From Urechis unicinctus (taxonomy: Eukaryota > Annelida > Polychaeta > Xenopneusta > Urechidae): a stretch of DNA of 64,000 bases. Below, in pieces: positions 19,591 to 30,389 of the stretch; positions within the stretch are counted from its first letter, which is position 1, and every line of letters begins with the position of its first letter. The notes under the pieces are model-generated. The model was given only the letters and a program-made list of their open reading frames with translations. It ran no database searches and had not been told where the DNA came from. The DNA is taken from assembly GCA_034190875.2 (NCBI GenBank), contig CM067343.1, positions 63,753,476 through 63,817,475 of the forward strand, written 5' to 3'. A program made the position numbers and the translations under genes.

Positions 19591-19840
19591 ACTCAGGACA
19601 TATTCTATCCATAAGTGTCATATTTTTTTAATTGTCAATGCGATATCGTTGAATACATATCCCCCTCTAAGGTAGGTATTACCAAAAGATAATCATTGAC
19701 AAAATGACACATGTACTTATGTGGCAGAATCGGGTTTTTGCGCCAAACTGCTTCCCGCTCTAGGTGGGGGGTCTGAGTCACGCAGTAAATGATGGGTGAG
19801 ATATAGTGTTCATTTGTTTCACTTGTGTCTTAATGTACTT

Positions 19841-19905
19841 TTGTATTGATGTTTCCTGTGTAGGTATATTGATGTTTCCTGTGTATATTGATGTTTCCTG
19901 TAAGC
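19841..19905. repeat. Short tandem repeat (TATTGATGTTTCCTGTG)
   Basis: Three imperfect copies of a TATTGATGTTTCCTGTG unit spaced about 18-23 bp apart. No further function is evident. Confidence 0.7.
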
Positions 19906-20561
19906 TGTGGCATCTTCTGCAGTGAGCAGATAGCATTTTCGCAGCTGTAATAAAGACTTGTAGTTCTGTCACGAAAGCCTTCTTGAAGTTTTATTGGTGA
20001 GTTCCATTAAATGGAACCATATTGAGGGTATTCGAGTCAGTCAGGGGTGTCAGGAGGTCCTGTAAAGCGGGACCTTTATTCGGCACCATATTCGACTGTC
20101 TCGTATTATCGCTAATAGTTGTGGCTGAAGATTCCATGACATATGCTCACAAGACAAATGTTCACAGGACACATGCTCACAAAACAAATGCTCACAACCC
20201 TTAACAGATTTTTAGACAAATGCTTACAGTTATTAATTTTTTTAATATATTTTTCATATATTTCTGATTATTGGCTTGTGGTCTATCAAGTCTTTATAGA
20301 TATGTGAGAATGTGTAACATCTTTTTATGACAAATCTTTGTTGCCTACGTAAATAATCTAAGGTGTAACATCAGATGTTCTACCTTGTCACATCTCTTTT
20401 CACACTTTGTCTCAGCACTAGAGGGTGTTAGAATCGAACCGTTAGAATCACCTCAGGTGTTAGAGTTCTTTATGAGCTAATCTGTATATATGAGCAAATC
20501 CTATGCTATGTGTTGAGCAATCTGAGTAGTTATTGGATGTGATGAGCTCAACTTTTGACCA

Positions 20562-20570
20562 TATATAAGG
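20562..20570 (+). promoter_or_regulatory. TATA box of the MULE transposase
   Basis: TATATAAGG lies about 36 bp upstream of the ATG at 20606. The ATG itself sits in a strong context, CCACCATGG. The distance would give a very short 5' leader. Confidence 0.6.
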
Positions 20571-20605
20571 AGGTCAGGTATCAGAGTAACTCACAAACAC
20601 CCACC

Positions 20606-22024
20606 ATGGAGATCATCAAGACTAATCGAGGAGGCGACAAGCTCTGTCTGGATGGCTACATGTATGTGAAGAAGAGAAGCTACAACAACTGCATCAGATG
20701 GCAGTGCACACAACAGCGGGCAGCAGGGTGCAAGGACAGCCTACCTACGAGAACCCGAGGTCTCATGTCTCCCACAACCATCCAGCTGACAGGACTGGGG
20801 TTTGAGGTCACCAAGCTTCGAATGACGATGAAGGCCCAAGCCAAACAATCCACTTCTCGTCCAAACCAACTCCTCACACAAGCCCTTCTTCATGCAACTG
20901 ATGAGGTCCGTGTCAACATCGTCAACCTCCAGTCTTGTAAACGAGACCTCCAAAGACAGCATCATGGATTCCTGCCTCAGGACCCTGCTTCACTTTGAGA
21001 CCTCAACATCACCGAGGACTAGACACTGACTGGAGGAGCTACTGCCAGGCCCTTCCTAATCCACGACTCAGGCCCTGATGAAAGGCAGCCTGTTGTGGTC
21101 TACGCATCAGAGGAGCAGCTACGCCATCTAGGTTCAGATGACACTTGGTACATGGATGGCAACTTCTCCATGAGTCCAAATGTCTTCGAACAGCTCTACG
21201 TCATCCGTGCTCCCCTTTGTGATGGTAACGTTTCCTGTGTTTACGCCTTCCTGCCTGGCAAAAGTTCACAAGTCTACCAAGAACTCCTGCATGCTGTTCT
21301 GGACAAGATGGAGGAGCTGCTCATCTACCCAAAACCCCGGATCGTCATCACCGACTTCGAGCTGGCAGCCATCCAAGCAGTGACAGCTGTGCTTGGACTA
21401 CACGTTACCACTCAAGGCTGCTTCTACCACCCCACCCAGAGCACCTGGAAGAAGATTCAGGACCTAAGCAAGACTGAGCTTTACCGTATGGATGACGAAC
21501 TCAAGCATTTCTACGGTATGCTTGATGGCCTAGCCTTTCTTCCTCCGGACCAGGTGCAGGAAGGAATGCAGTATCTGAAGAACCGGGTACCTGAAGGGAT
21601 GGAGGCTTTAGTTCAGTACTTCGATGCCACCTACGTTTCTGGGTCCTACCGCCGTGTCCAGCCTCCAAGAGCTCAGCAGGATGTTCCTCTCCCACCACTC
21701 CGTGTTCGCCACATCCCACCACGCTACGACATTCCCGTTTGTAATGTTAACCAAGCCACCCTGGAGGGCCGTTCCCGTACTAACAACGCTTGTGAAGGAT
21801 GGAACACCTCATTCTCCAAACTAGTTGGACATCATCACCCTTCATTCTGGACAGCTATTGAAGGTCTACGCAAGGACTACGTCTTGGCCACAACACAGAT
21901 GACCCAGTACTCCAGAGGTCAGCTGCCCAAGAAGCGCCAACGTAGGGCCCAGAAGGAGTTACAAAAGAGGTTGCAGACACTCTGCAAGTACTTGGTGGAG
22001 GGACACAGCATCCGCTTGGAGTGA
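20606..22024 (+). pseudogene. MULE transposase with FLYWCH zinc finger, two in-frame stops
   Basis: The ATG at 20606 (CCACCATGG) is preferred over the upstream in-frame start. Residues about 8-55 form a FLYWCH-type finger (LCLDGYMYVKKRSYNN, RWQC, GCKDSL) that binds DNA. The same frame continues after stops TGA (20996-20998) and TAG (about 21020) into the catalytic region. There WYMDGNF and VITDFE supply the two acidic residues, TQGCFYH is the usual Cys/His motif, and RTNNACEGWNTSF carries the third acidic residue. It acts in the nucleus to cut and paste the element through its terminal repeats. The stops look like point changes; one frame is otherwise kept to 22024. A read-through product cannot be excluded. 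About 470 codons in all. Confidence 0.85.
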
Positions 22025-22145
22025 TGCGATTTATCGTTTTATACCTTGTATGATGTGATATTCCATTTCTCCATTTGTGCTTTGTATGATGTGATATTCA
22101 ATTTCTTGATTTATGCTATGTATGCTATTTATGCTATACCGTGAT

Positions 22146-22171
22146 AATAAAGATTGTGAGTTAAAAAAAAA
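22146..22171 (+). terminator. Poly(A) signal followed by A-run inside the MULE
   Basis: AATAAA at 22146-22151, then an A10 run beginning about 11 bases later, immediately before the right inverted repeat. The A-run position is close to where a poly(A) tail would start, so it could be a genomic A-tract or the trace of an RNA copy. Confidence 0.5.
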
Positions 22172-22232
22172 AGTGAGCATGTGTCCTGTGAGCATTTGTC
22201 TGGTGAGCATATGTCTGCGCACCGTGGCTGAA

Positions 22233-24617
22233 TCAGAACTAGTTAAGCTAACGGCAGGGGCGTCCCACCATATTTGTAAAGGGGGGTGCGTTTTTCAACA
22301 AATTATAGGTGGCGCGGCAATTTATTGCGTGGCCGAAGGCCGCGCATCTCGGGGACTCCATTTGGTGCAATCTGAGCGTTTTCAAGACTATAAAAGATCT
22401 TTTCTGATAAATCTAAATCGGTGTAAAACGTCTTCGTTTATCAGAGTAATACTGATACACGCAGGGAAGTCTTTACTTCCTCACTTGTGCTTGTTAGCAG
22501 ATCATTCATAATTTATTTTTCTGTTGCTATAATTAATTATCAAATGTAACATTCTTCTGTATTGCTTGATGCAACAATGATGGATTCATTTAATGTTTAG
22601 TCCAATAATTAATCTATACCGCGAACACGTTCAACGAAAATACATTTTATGTTTTGATTTCTCGGACATTAGAGAGGTTAAGGTAGACGGGCATTTAACG
22701 GAACTTGAGCGTGAACGTGTAATATTATGACCCCACGGAATTATTGCCCCTCCTCTATCGATTGGTTTAAACAGGGACCGAATTACAACAGTTTTTTTAT
22801 AGCTTTATACTCAATCGATCTAAGAAAAAGAAGAGAACTAATCTCTAGAGGATAATACTTTTACACGTTCATGTACAATTTCACTAAAAACCGCATAGCT
22901 TACTTCCCAAATGACGTTCAAACGCATGAGTAAAAAAGCCGTTTTTGCACATAATTGCAAAAAGTAGTTCACGTTTTTTTTATTTACTTGTTCCATTTAG
23001 TTGTGGTATTGCCGTGAAAAGGGAAAACTAGAGGTTCCGTGGGCTATTTGTGTAAAATATCGTACGTACAAACCGTCGCTCCGCTGTACACTTCAGTGGA
23101 GTAGATTACTTACATGTTCAAATTATTCCCTGCATTATCTCACCTTCATCTCAAATTAAAGTTACTTCACGACATAATTAAAACACCACTTTATACAGAA
23201 ACAAAAACATATTTGTTGTGAGAGGACAGGGTGAAATGACGGACGTTGAAGGGAATCTTTTTATTTATATCAGTGTACTTACCTTTTTATAACTGCGCAT
23301 ATGGTATATGCCATCTATGACATTTCCCTGCAACATCAATAGGGGAGGGGGGAGGGCGATGAATGCATTTATACAATGGAATGAAAATTAGACAAAAACA
23401 ATGTACTATAAAAACTGCAATTCTTTGAAATAAGTAAAGAAAACTGATCTTACTTTTACTATCTATTAATATTTATTTCAATATCTTAAACGCCAATACT
23501 TCCAAACTAAAACCATGAACTTGCCCATCTTATCACAAACGAAATTGAGATTAAAACTCTGAATATGTGCGATGCTACGATTACTACATCGTGTGCTTTG
23601 ATATGTATATGCTTACCTCCTTTTTTCTTGGTCCTATCTCGCTTAAAGGTTTCAAACATAGATAATTTGAGCGTTGTTTAAACTTTAAATTTTCCTTTAA
23701 TAATGGCGCCTGAAGATATCCGGAAAAATACGAGTGCAAGCGGAAACTCCCGAATAAAGAATTGCGCGAAATTTGAAACTTTAAGATAGTTATTTACGTG
23801 AAAAACAGCTAATTCGTTTCGTAAGAATCTCACCCCAAAAAATTGGGGAATTTTCAGAGGGGGGTGCACCCAACGCATCCCCCCCCCCCCCCAAAGGACG
23901 CCCATGTAACGGAAAGTCTGATAACGATCCCATTTCGCTATTTGAACCATACCACTCGCGCGCTACACTTAAATAATAAAAATCGGAAAGCAAAGGCTCG
24001 CTTGCGAAGAACCTTGTCTGCGCGTGCGCTTAAGTGATCTTGTCATTCAAAATAAACATGAACTTTTCCAAATTTATCTGGCCGGATTAAATCGCCTTTG
24101 ACGAAATATCACACGTAAACTAACAAAACTTGTTCATAAACATTCATATATGTGAAAAATTCTTCATGTGTACATTTGTGTTATTATCGTGTACAATTTG
24201 AACTCGTGTATCGTTCACCTTGTGTACAGTTATTACCATCGCAAAACTACAGCGGCCGCTGATACACAAAGAGGAGCGCTGGGTTCGTCAGCCGGGATAG
24301 CAGCCATGCCTGGCTCAGCAAGGAGTTGGTCAATGATACTATCAGCATCCATTTTGCTGGGGCTGTTTCTAAAACTCGGTGTTGAAACCTAATATATTTG
24401 TATGCCACCCAAGCAATAACGCCCAACCCGGCAACCGGTGCAGAGGATCACAATATCCTGGAAGATGCCATGCGAGGAAACTCTAGGGTCACATCCAGTG
24501 GTGACCGCTAAGGCCTTCTTTGCCCAGTTGCCACATTTCACTGATGTTAGGTGCGTGACACAAACAAAAGCACATGGGAATACTGGCCTGACGTCACTGC
24601 GATTGATGAGAGTGGGA
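22233..24617. other. Repeat-like non-coding stretch
   Basis: No gene seen. GGCGTCC plus a G-run plus TGCGTT occurs near 22262 on the plus strand, and GGCGTCC plus a G-run plus TGCGTT also occurs reading inward on the minus strand near 23900. This could be the ends of an approximately 1.6-kb inverted-repeat element. A minus-strand stretch at about 24240-24600 has coding-like composition but no assignable family and a stop between its two halves. Confidence 0.35.
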
Positions 24618-26185
24618 AAAATGCCCGGGGGGTGTCTCACTATGTGGAGGTTAGTGGGGATGTGCCGCCAATTTGGGTCGGTTTTTTGGCATTTTGGTAT
24701 ACAAATGGGTCGTTATTTCTTGAAAACAGGTATAGCAATGGGTCGGTTTTTGGGCAATCAATGACCTGGTATACCTAGTCAAGGTCCCCCAGCCTGATGG
24801 CTGCGGGCGCTGTTTACATGTTACTGATATTTAATAGTCTCGCCTTCAGGTCTGGGAGACCATAATGTCTTGAACTGGTCAGGCATCCCAGATTTGGGAT
24901 GCTCCAATCACAAGCCGTGTCTCTCGGTCTCTGTCGGTACTTTTGAGTCGTTGTCTCTCATTGGTCTATTCTACAAGTTCCGAAGAACTTGTCCAACCGG
25001 CCGAGTGATTTTTATGAGCCGGGCACACATTCTACGACACTCCGATTTGTTGTTTCACGCTGAGTGGCACCGTTTATCACACAGTCGACGAGGAAGCAGA
25101 CACACAGCTGGTTCTTTTTAACTGACTATCACGTAAACATACTATCGAGGCCTGCTGCGGGCGCTGTTTACATGTTACATGTTGATATTTAATAGTCTCG
25201 CCTTCAGGTACGCGATAAAAGCGCTGGTTGTAGTTCCAATTTGAACTTTTGAGACGCCGAAACATACTATCGTGCAGCTACGCGATAAAGCGCTGTTCCA
25301 ACTTTTGAGAAGACCTTCAATGTGTTCTCATTGGATGCAGACCACTACAATGTCAATGACGTCACATGGAACCGAAGGGTGCGTATCACAAGCCAGCTTC
25401 ATGAGCCAGGCGCATTTAAGGTCAATCCGGGTCACAACCTTTGTGTTGATTGGTCACGAAGATCAACGAACGTGTCTAATGAATATTCAGACGCGCCACT
25501 TTTAGACCTTGTCTGGCCGTAGACTCTAGGGCGAGAAGCGTAGCGGAACCCCCTAGAGTCTGGGACGCAGACTATGGTATACCAATAGGTACGTATTTTT
25601 GACAGCGACTATAGCAATGGATATTTGTTTTGTGATGGGTATCCAATACGATTTTCAATATTGGGTGTTTGCTCTAGGCCCCTGGGTCAATGGTGGTCAG
25701 CCCTATCAGTCAGCGTGGTTGCGTTGTTTCAAAGACAAATTTTATGGCATGATAAGCAAACAGAAAGGTCAGGACCGTACATTCTCCTTCCACTGTTTCC
25801 TGCAATATCGTCTACCCCATGGGCCGGACGTCCTGGGGCGCTCGTTGATAGCCTGCGGGCCCGAGTCACACATCTGATTATTTAGTGGCCGCTATTTAAT
25901 TAACTAACTTGCCGTTACGGACTAGAGCGAAGCTTAATAAACGTACTTTTTCATTCTGAATAGTTAGTTTGGTATATGGATGGGTCCCTTGTAACTCCCC
26001 GAGGTGGTCTAGATATGATTTGGGATCATTAATTATGGTATATGTATTGGTGACCCTTTGAAAAATTGTATATGAATGGGTCTTTTATAAGAGGATTTGG
26101 TATGTAAATGGTTCCCCTTTCTCACTTTGGCTTGGTATAGATATGGTCCGATTTTTGATTCCCATGGCGGCTCCAACGTCTCAAG
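24618..26185. repeat. Dispersed GGTATA/GGGTC repeat, split by an insertion
   Basis: Sequence rich in GGTATA...ATGGGTC motifs at 24618-24775 and 25574-26185. The halves are separated by the TA-flanked element at 24778-25572. The segment from about 25820 to 26170 is matched in reverse complement by 61512-61930 over some 370 bp, including GGACGTCCTGGGGCGCTCGT. A dispersed, probably non-autonomous transposon family. Confidence 0.65.
24778..25572. mobile_element. 795-bp TA-flanked inverted-repeat element
   Basis: Starts GTCAAGGTCCC and ends GGGACGCAGAC, an imperfect inverted repeat, with TA on both sides. It interrupts the dispersed repeat between GGTATACC and TGGTATACC. A 112-bp derivative with the same ends and the GCGGGCGCTGTTTACATGTT segment lies at 51572-51683. 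Internally, the GCGGGCGCTGTTTACATGTT block is itself repeated at about 24800 and 25154. No transposase is seen, so it is non-autonomous; the TA flanks suggest a Tc1/mariner-like or other TA-targeting family. Confidence 0.65.
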
Positions 26186-26199
26186 GCGGCGGCTGTTTA

Positions 26200-27694
26200 A
26201 GATATGGAGTCATCTGATTGGTCCAAATTAAACGGAGACTTCCTCGTGGTTTTAAGAGACGCTATGACAAGACGCTATGACAATAGCGCTTCGGTAAACA
26301 GGTGGCATCTTCGCATATTTCCTCGGGCGGAAGACTCGAGTGAGCGCTCTAAGCGAAGCTATAAACTCTTTGGTTTGGGGACACCCTCGATGGTCACCTC
26401 CACCGTTGTAATCTTTGGGCAGGAGAATAACTCCCAGGTGGATGAGTCAAATTGGGTCAAAATTAAACGGATTTTCTCGTGGTTTTAAGAGCGCGCTATG
26501 ACAAGACCGCTACATTGGATGGGTACTCAAAGAACAGCAGGGTGTCATTCATGCTGCGAGCCAGCACGTTCAGGTACTGACGCTATGGACCAATTGAATG
26601 CTTGGTCTCGTTGGGCCTCTGCCATCACTCGGGCAAGCCAACTTTATGTGTGACTTATCTATTGAAGTTGCATAATCAGCTATGTACCAGACTCTGCCAA
26701 AGGTTCAAAACTGAGGGGCCGTGCCCCTTCAAAATCCTATTGACAACTCCGCAGGCGATCTATGCGTAGGGCTGCGGCCAATCACCTATACTGTCGGCTG
26801 GTAAAACCTAGAATCAAATGAGACCATTATATGGCAGCCAAGGATTATTGGCAAAGGAGGATTTATTTGATTAAAACCCGGCCTATAGTGCTTCAGCGTT
26901 CGTCAACAGTCAGTTACAGCTCTAGCTCTTGAGTTGCATGTCCATGCAGCAGATGGAATTGTTACCCGCACATTTCCTAATGGGACTGTGTGCCAGATGG
27001 ATAGAGTGTTGCAAATGTTGGGTCTTGATGAGGGCTTGGATGGGCAGTGATTTCAACTTAAGCACCTTGAATACACTTTATGTCCACCTCAATCAAGTCA
27101 ATACAACGTGCTAGATGGGGCTCCCAATATGCTTCTAGAAGTGGTGCACTAAGTGGATGGCTTTTTTGGTGATATAATATACAGGAAAATCCATAATCTG
27201 GTCTTAAAACGTGTTATTATCAGAACTGTGATGAGTCGAAGGTTCAGTTAAGAGCCTATTAGACAACCACATGCTTCATGTAAGCATTGTCCTTAAATTT
27301 ACAAATACAACATGTCAATAGAAAGTATCTATGATCCAAGGTTTTGAATAGAAATCACCCTATATCCGACCTCTAAGAATAGGAAGAGTGGTTACATCTG
27401 GTGATACTAAGCCTGGCCCAGCTGAGATGCGAGATGACTTGGGCTGACTCTGTATCACGTGGCAATCAGAGACTATAAAGGCATATGGAACAAGCCCGTC
27501 AATACTATTTGTGCTGAAACAAATGACCCCTACGCTACATAGGAGAGTCGCGTGGTGTTAATGCCCAGTTGCGTTTTATTTATCAGGTTCTCTTATGGTA
27601 TGACTGCTGCATCTGAAGCTACAACAGTCTTTCGTATTTAAAATTTAAAGGGGCTAAGCCCGCTATGCAACAGTCTGGTACGAAAAGTTTCGAG
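26200..27694. other. No gene recognised; partial duplicated segments
   Basis: Two similar stretches (about 26214-26290 and 26446-26510) share CAAATTAAACGGA, TCGTGGTTTTAAGAG and GCTATGACAAGA, indicating an old duplication. No exon or element end could be supported up to the Gypsy target site. Confidence 0.4.
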
Positions 27695-27699
27695 CAACC

Positions 27700-27796
27700 T
27701 GTTACGATATCCTTTGTGCACCCACCGGATGGAATGACCTTGACCTTGTAATAAAGTTGCTTCCTGTTTGACACATCATGGCGTTGGTTGTTTACA
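27700..27796 (+). repeat. 5' LTR (97 bp)
   Basis: TGTTACGATATCC to TTGTTTACA, with the TG...CA ends typical of LTRs. It contains AATAAA, which would serve polyadenylation in the 3' copy. It is very short for a Gypsy LTR. Confidence 0.93.
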
Positions 27797-27809
27797 TGGT
27801 GTCAGAAGT
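27797..27809 (+). promoter_or_regulatory. Primer-binding site, tRNA-Leu-like
   Basis: TGGTGTCAGAAGT abuts the 5' LTR. It matches the complement of a typical tRNA-Leu 3' end apart from one base, consistent with priming of minus-strand DNA synthesis. Confidence 0.7.
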
Positions 27810-28014
27810 AAAAATCGAGTGAAATCATCCTTGGTAATAGGCATCGGCGTGCAATGGATGTGGAATTCGGAAGACCAGACACTCTACTTGCCAGTCATTT
27901 GCTTCGATTGTGTTGTCAAGTTGATATTTTGACTGTGTGGCCATCTGGCAACATTAAGTAAGTAGTGTCTGTCACGCTTCTTCGGATTGACTGTGTAGTG
28001 ATCCTTGCATCACA

Positions 28015-28953
28015 ATGGCCGGGCTTAGTGCGTTCAAAGCACCCAGAGAGTTAGACTTTACTGGCAATGTGTCTCAGAACTGGAAAAAATTTCAAAATGC
28101 ATTTAATATTTTCATGTGTGCCAGTGGGCTAGATGAAAAGCCTGGCAAGAGGAAAGTGATGTGTTTGTTGAATGTTGCTGGCCCACGAGCAATGGCTGTG
28201 TATGAGTCGTTCCAGTTTGCCCGTGCTGAAGATAAGTTTGATCTCGCAATTGTGTTGGCCAAGTTTGAAGCACACTGTATCCCTAAAGTGAATGAGTTGC
28301 TGGAAAGGGAGCGATTTTTCATTCGCAAGCAGCAGACCAGTGAATCGGGGACGCAAGTCGTCAGCGCACTCCGAAAGTTAGCGGAGACATGTAACTTTGG
28401 TGCTGTGGAGGACTCATTAATACGTGATCAGTTGGTGTTCGGTATGTTGCCAGATGAGAAATTGCGTGACAAACTCTATGAGGAGGATGACCTGACTCTG
28501 GAGAAGGCGTTGAAGATGTTCTCAACCCATGAGATACGGACGAAGCTACAGGAGCCGGAGAAAGCTGTTGAAGCCGTGAGTGATGGACATGGACACTCAA
28601 ATAACCGAGGACATGGCCAGGGTTACCGTGGTCGTGGTAGAGGCCGTGGTCGTGGAAAAGGTGCTGCGCATGGTACAAGCCATGAGTCAAGCGTGAAAAG
28701 GGCATGTGGCAAGTGTGAACACGAGAAACATTTACAGAACGGATGTCCTGCGGAGATGGTGCTGTGTCGGAAGTGTGGCCGTAAAGGACATTACGCGAAA
28801 ATGTGTCACACCAAACGGGCACACCAGGTTCAAGTAGATAACGATGAAGACAGTGACAGTTTGTTTGTCGACAGTATCGGCAATACATCATGTGGTGTGA
28901 ATCAGGAGTCACAAAAGAAGGACTGGCGTGTCTGTAGAGGTGGAGGACAGTGA
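28015..28953 (+). CDS. gag: Gypsy Gag polyprotein with zinc knuckle
   Basis: 312 codons from ATG in the context CACAATGG. The N-terminal two thirds is an alpha-helical capsid-like region (LRKLAETCNFG, LIRDQLVFGM). An RGRGRGRGRGKG stretch follows, then a CCHC knuckle CRKCGRKGHYAKMC preceded by CGKCEHEKH. It packages the element RNA into particles. The protease-RT frame overlaps its last 26 bases in the +1 frame, which may be a programmed shift or a mutation. Confidence 0.88.
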   Translation: MAGLSAFKAPRELDFTGNVSQNWKKFQNAFNIFMCASGLDEKPGKRKVMCLLNVAGPRAMAVYESFQFARAEDKFDLAIVLAKFEAHCIPKVNELLERERFFIRKQQTSESGTQVVSALRKLAETCNFGAVEDSLIRDQLVFGMLPDEKLRDKLYEEDDLTLEKALKMFSTHEIRTKLQEPEKAVEAVSDGHGHSNNRGHGQGYRGRGRGRGRGKGAAHGTSHESSVKRACGKCEHEKHLQNGCPAEMVLCRKCGRKGHYAKMCHTKRAHQVQVDNDEDSDSLFVDSIGNTSCGVNQESQKKDWRVCRGGGQ

Positions 28954-29554
28954 AAAGGTAGTGTTCAAATTAGACACTGGTAGTGAAATGAACACAATTC
29001 CATGTGATTTTCTTGCCAAAAAGTTTCCGCATGTCAAGGTAAAGCGGTGTGGTGCGTGTGGTGCGCGGCTAGTTGGTTATTTTGGCAAAACAGTAAAACC
29101 TGAGGGTCAAGCTAAATTGCAAGTCTGCTTTAGAAGCAAGTACTATGTAATAGATGTTATGGTCATCAAGAGTGGTGAGTTGCGTTTGTGTATAGACCCC
29201 AGACAGTTGAATGAGGGTATCATGCATGAACACTACCCTATGCGCACAGTCGAGGATGTTGCTGTCTTTCTTGCCGGTAAGTCAGTGTTCTCTGTCTTGG
29301 ATGCAGGTCAAGCATTCTATCAGATACCGGTGACAGAAGCGACGGCCAAGTTGTTGACATTCGACTCCCCGTATGGGAGATATAAGTTTCTGCGAATGCC
29401 ATTTGGTATTTCGTCTGAAGTCTGGGAGCGGACGATCACTAAACTGTTTTCTGGCATCGAGGGTTTCGAGATTGTGTGCGATGATATATTGATTGCTGCT
29501 GCCAACAGAGCACAGCATGATATGATTCTGAGACGTTCTAGACAGAGCTCTTGA
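28928..29554 (+). pseudogene. Protease joined to reverse transcriptase, internal deletion
   Basis: Begins with an aspartic protease core (LDTGSEMNT) and passes, after about 75 residues, directly into RT motifs: LRLCIDPRQLNE, FSVLDAGQAFYQIPV, YGRYKFLRMPFG and the catalytic CDDILIAA. The roughly 100-residue connector between protease and RT of complete Gypsy Pol proteins is absent, implying an in-frame internal deletion. The frame ends at a stop (29552-29554) shortly after the palm region, from a one-base frameshift near 29540; homology resumes in another frame. Confidence 0.85.
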
Positions 29555-29561
29555 ATGTGGG

Positions 29562-30389
29562 TTGGGCTTGAACAAAGCCAAGTGCAAAATTGCTGTTAAT
29601 TCAGTTGTGTACCAGGGTCACATTTTCTCCGTGGAGGGTGTGTGTATTGATCATGAAAAGGTGAGAGCGATCACGAGTTTTAAGGAACCTGAGAATGTTG
29701 ATGAGCTCACTAGGTGGCTTGGAATGGTGACATATGTTGGAAAATTCATTCCAAAGTTGTCTGAGAAGGCCGCACCGTTGCGGACCCTTCAGTGTGCCAC
29801 AACAGCATGGCATTGGGATAAGCCCCAGCAAGATGCCTTTGAGCAGTTGAAGAGGGATGTAGTGAAAACCCCTGTACTCAGCTATTATAACTTGAGTGAG
29901 CCAGTTACGGTGTCAGTGGATGCTTCGGCGTATGGGTTAGGTGCGTGTCTGTTACAGAATGAAAAGCCGGTGGCTTATGTCTCGCGTGGGTTGACATCGT
30001 GTGAAAAGAACTATGGTCAGATTGAGAAAGAGATGTTGGCTATCACGTGGGGTTGTACAAAATTTCACGATTACATTTATGGTAGACAATATGTGACAGT
30101 TGAGACCGACCATAAGCCACTAGAAGCGTTGTACCGTAAACCCCTGAGTGCAGCTACGCCATGCATACAGCGGATGATGTTAAAGCTGCAAAAGTACGCG
30201 TTGAAGGTAGTCTGGAAGAAAGGCAAGGAGCTCGTCATCGCAGACACTCTAAATCGTGCACCAGTGACGTCTCTAGATGAGCCAAGTGATCTAGATGAAT
30301 ATGAGGTGCATACTGTTTCGCATCTACCAATCAGTGATGTCAGGTTAGCTGAGCTGAAACCGATAGGGATATGTCATTACAAATGGTAA
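29562..30389 (+). pseudogene. Gypsy RT thumb and RNase H segment
   Basis: Continues the RT (GLNKAKCKIAV) and carries the RNase H fold: VSVDASAYGLGA, YGQIEKEMLAI and ETDHKPLEAL supply the acidic residues. The connection to the previous segment and to the integrase segment each need a frame change (near 29540 and 30355), so it cannot be translated as a single Pol protein from this copy. Confidence 0.85.

Larger units (their letters stand above)
20130..22223 (+). mobile_element. MULE DNA transposon with TIRs and 9-bp target duplication
   Basis: Flanked by the perfect direct repeat GTGGCTGAA at 20121-20129 and 22224-22232, the 9-bp size expected of Mutator-like elements. After some less conserved terminal bases, GACATATGCTCACAAGACAA near 20138 pairs with its inverted copy at about 22171-22213. 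The match extends over roughly 43 bp with few mismatches. GCTCACA motifs are repeated subterminally. One transposase gene lies between. The good terminal match argues for recent movement, although the transposase has two nonsense codons. Confidence 0.88.

Noticed and set aside
28361..28912. 183-codon minus-strand open frame inside the Gypsy gag
   Set aside because: Antisense shadow of gag; the sense frame has capsid and zinc-knuckle motifs.
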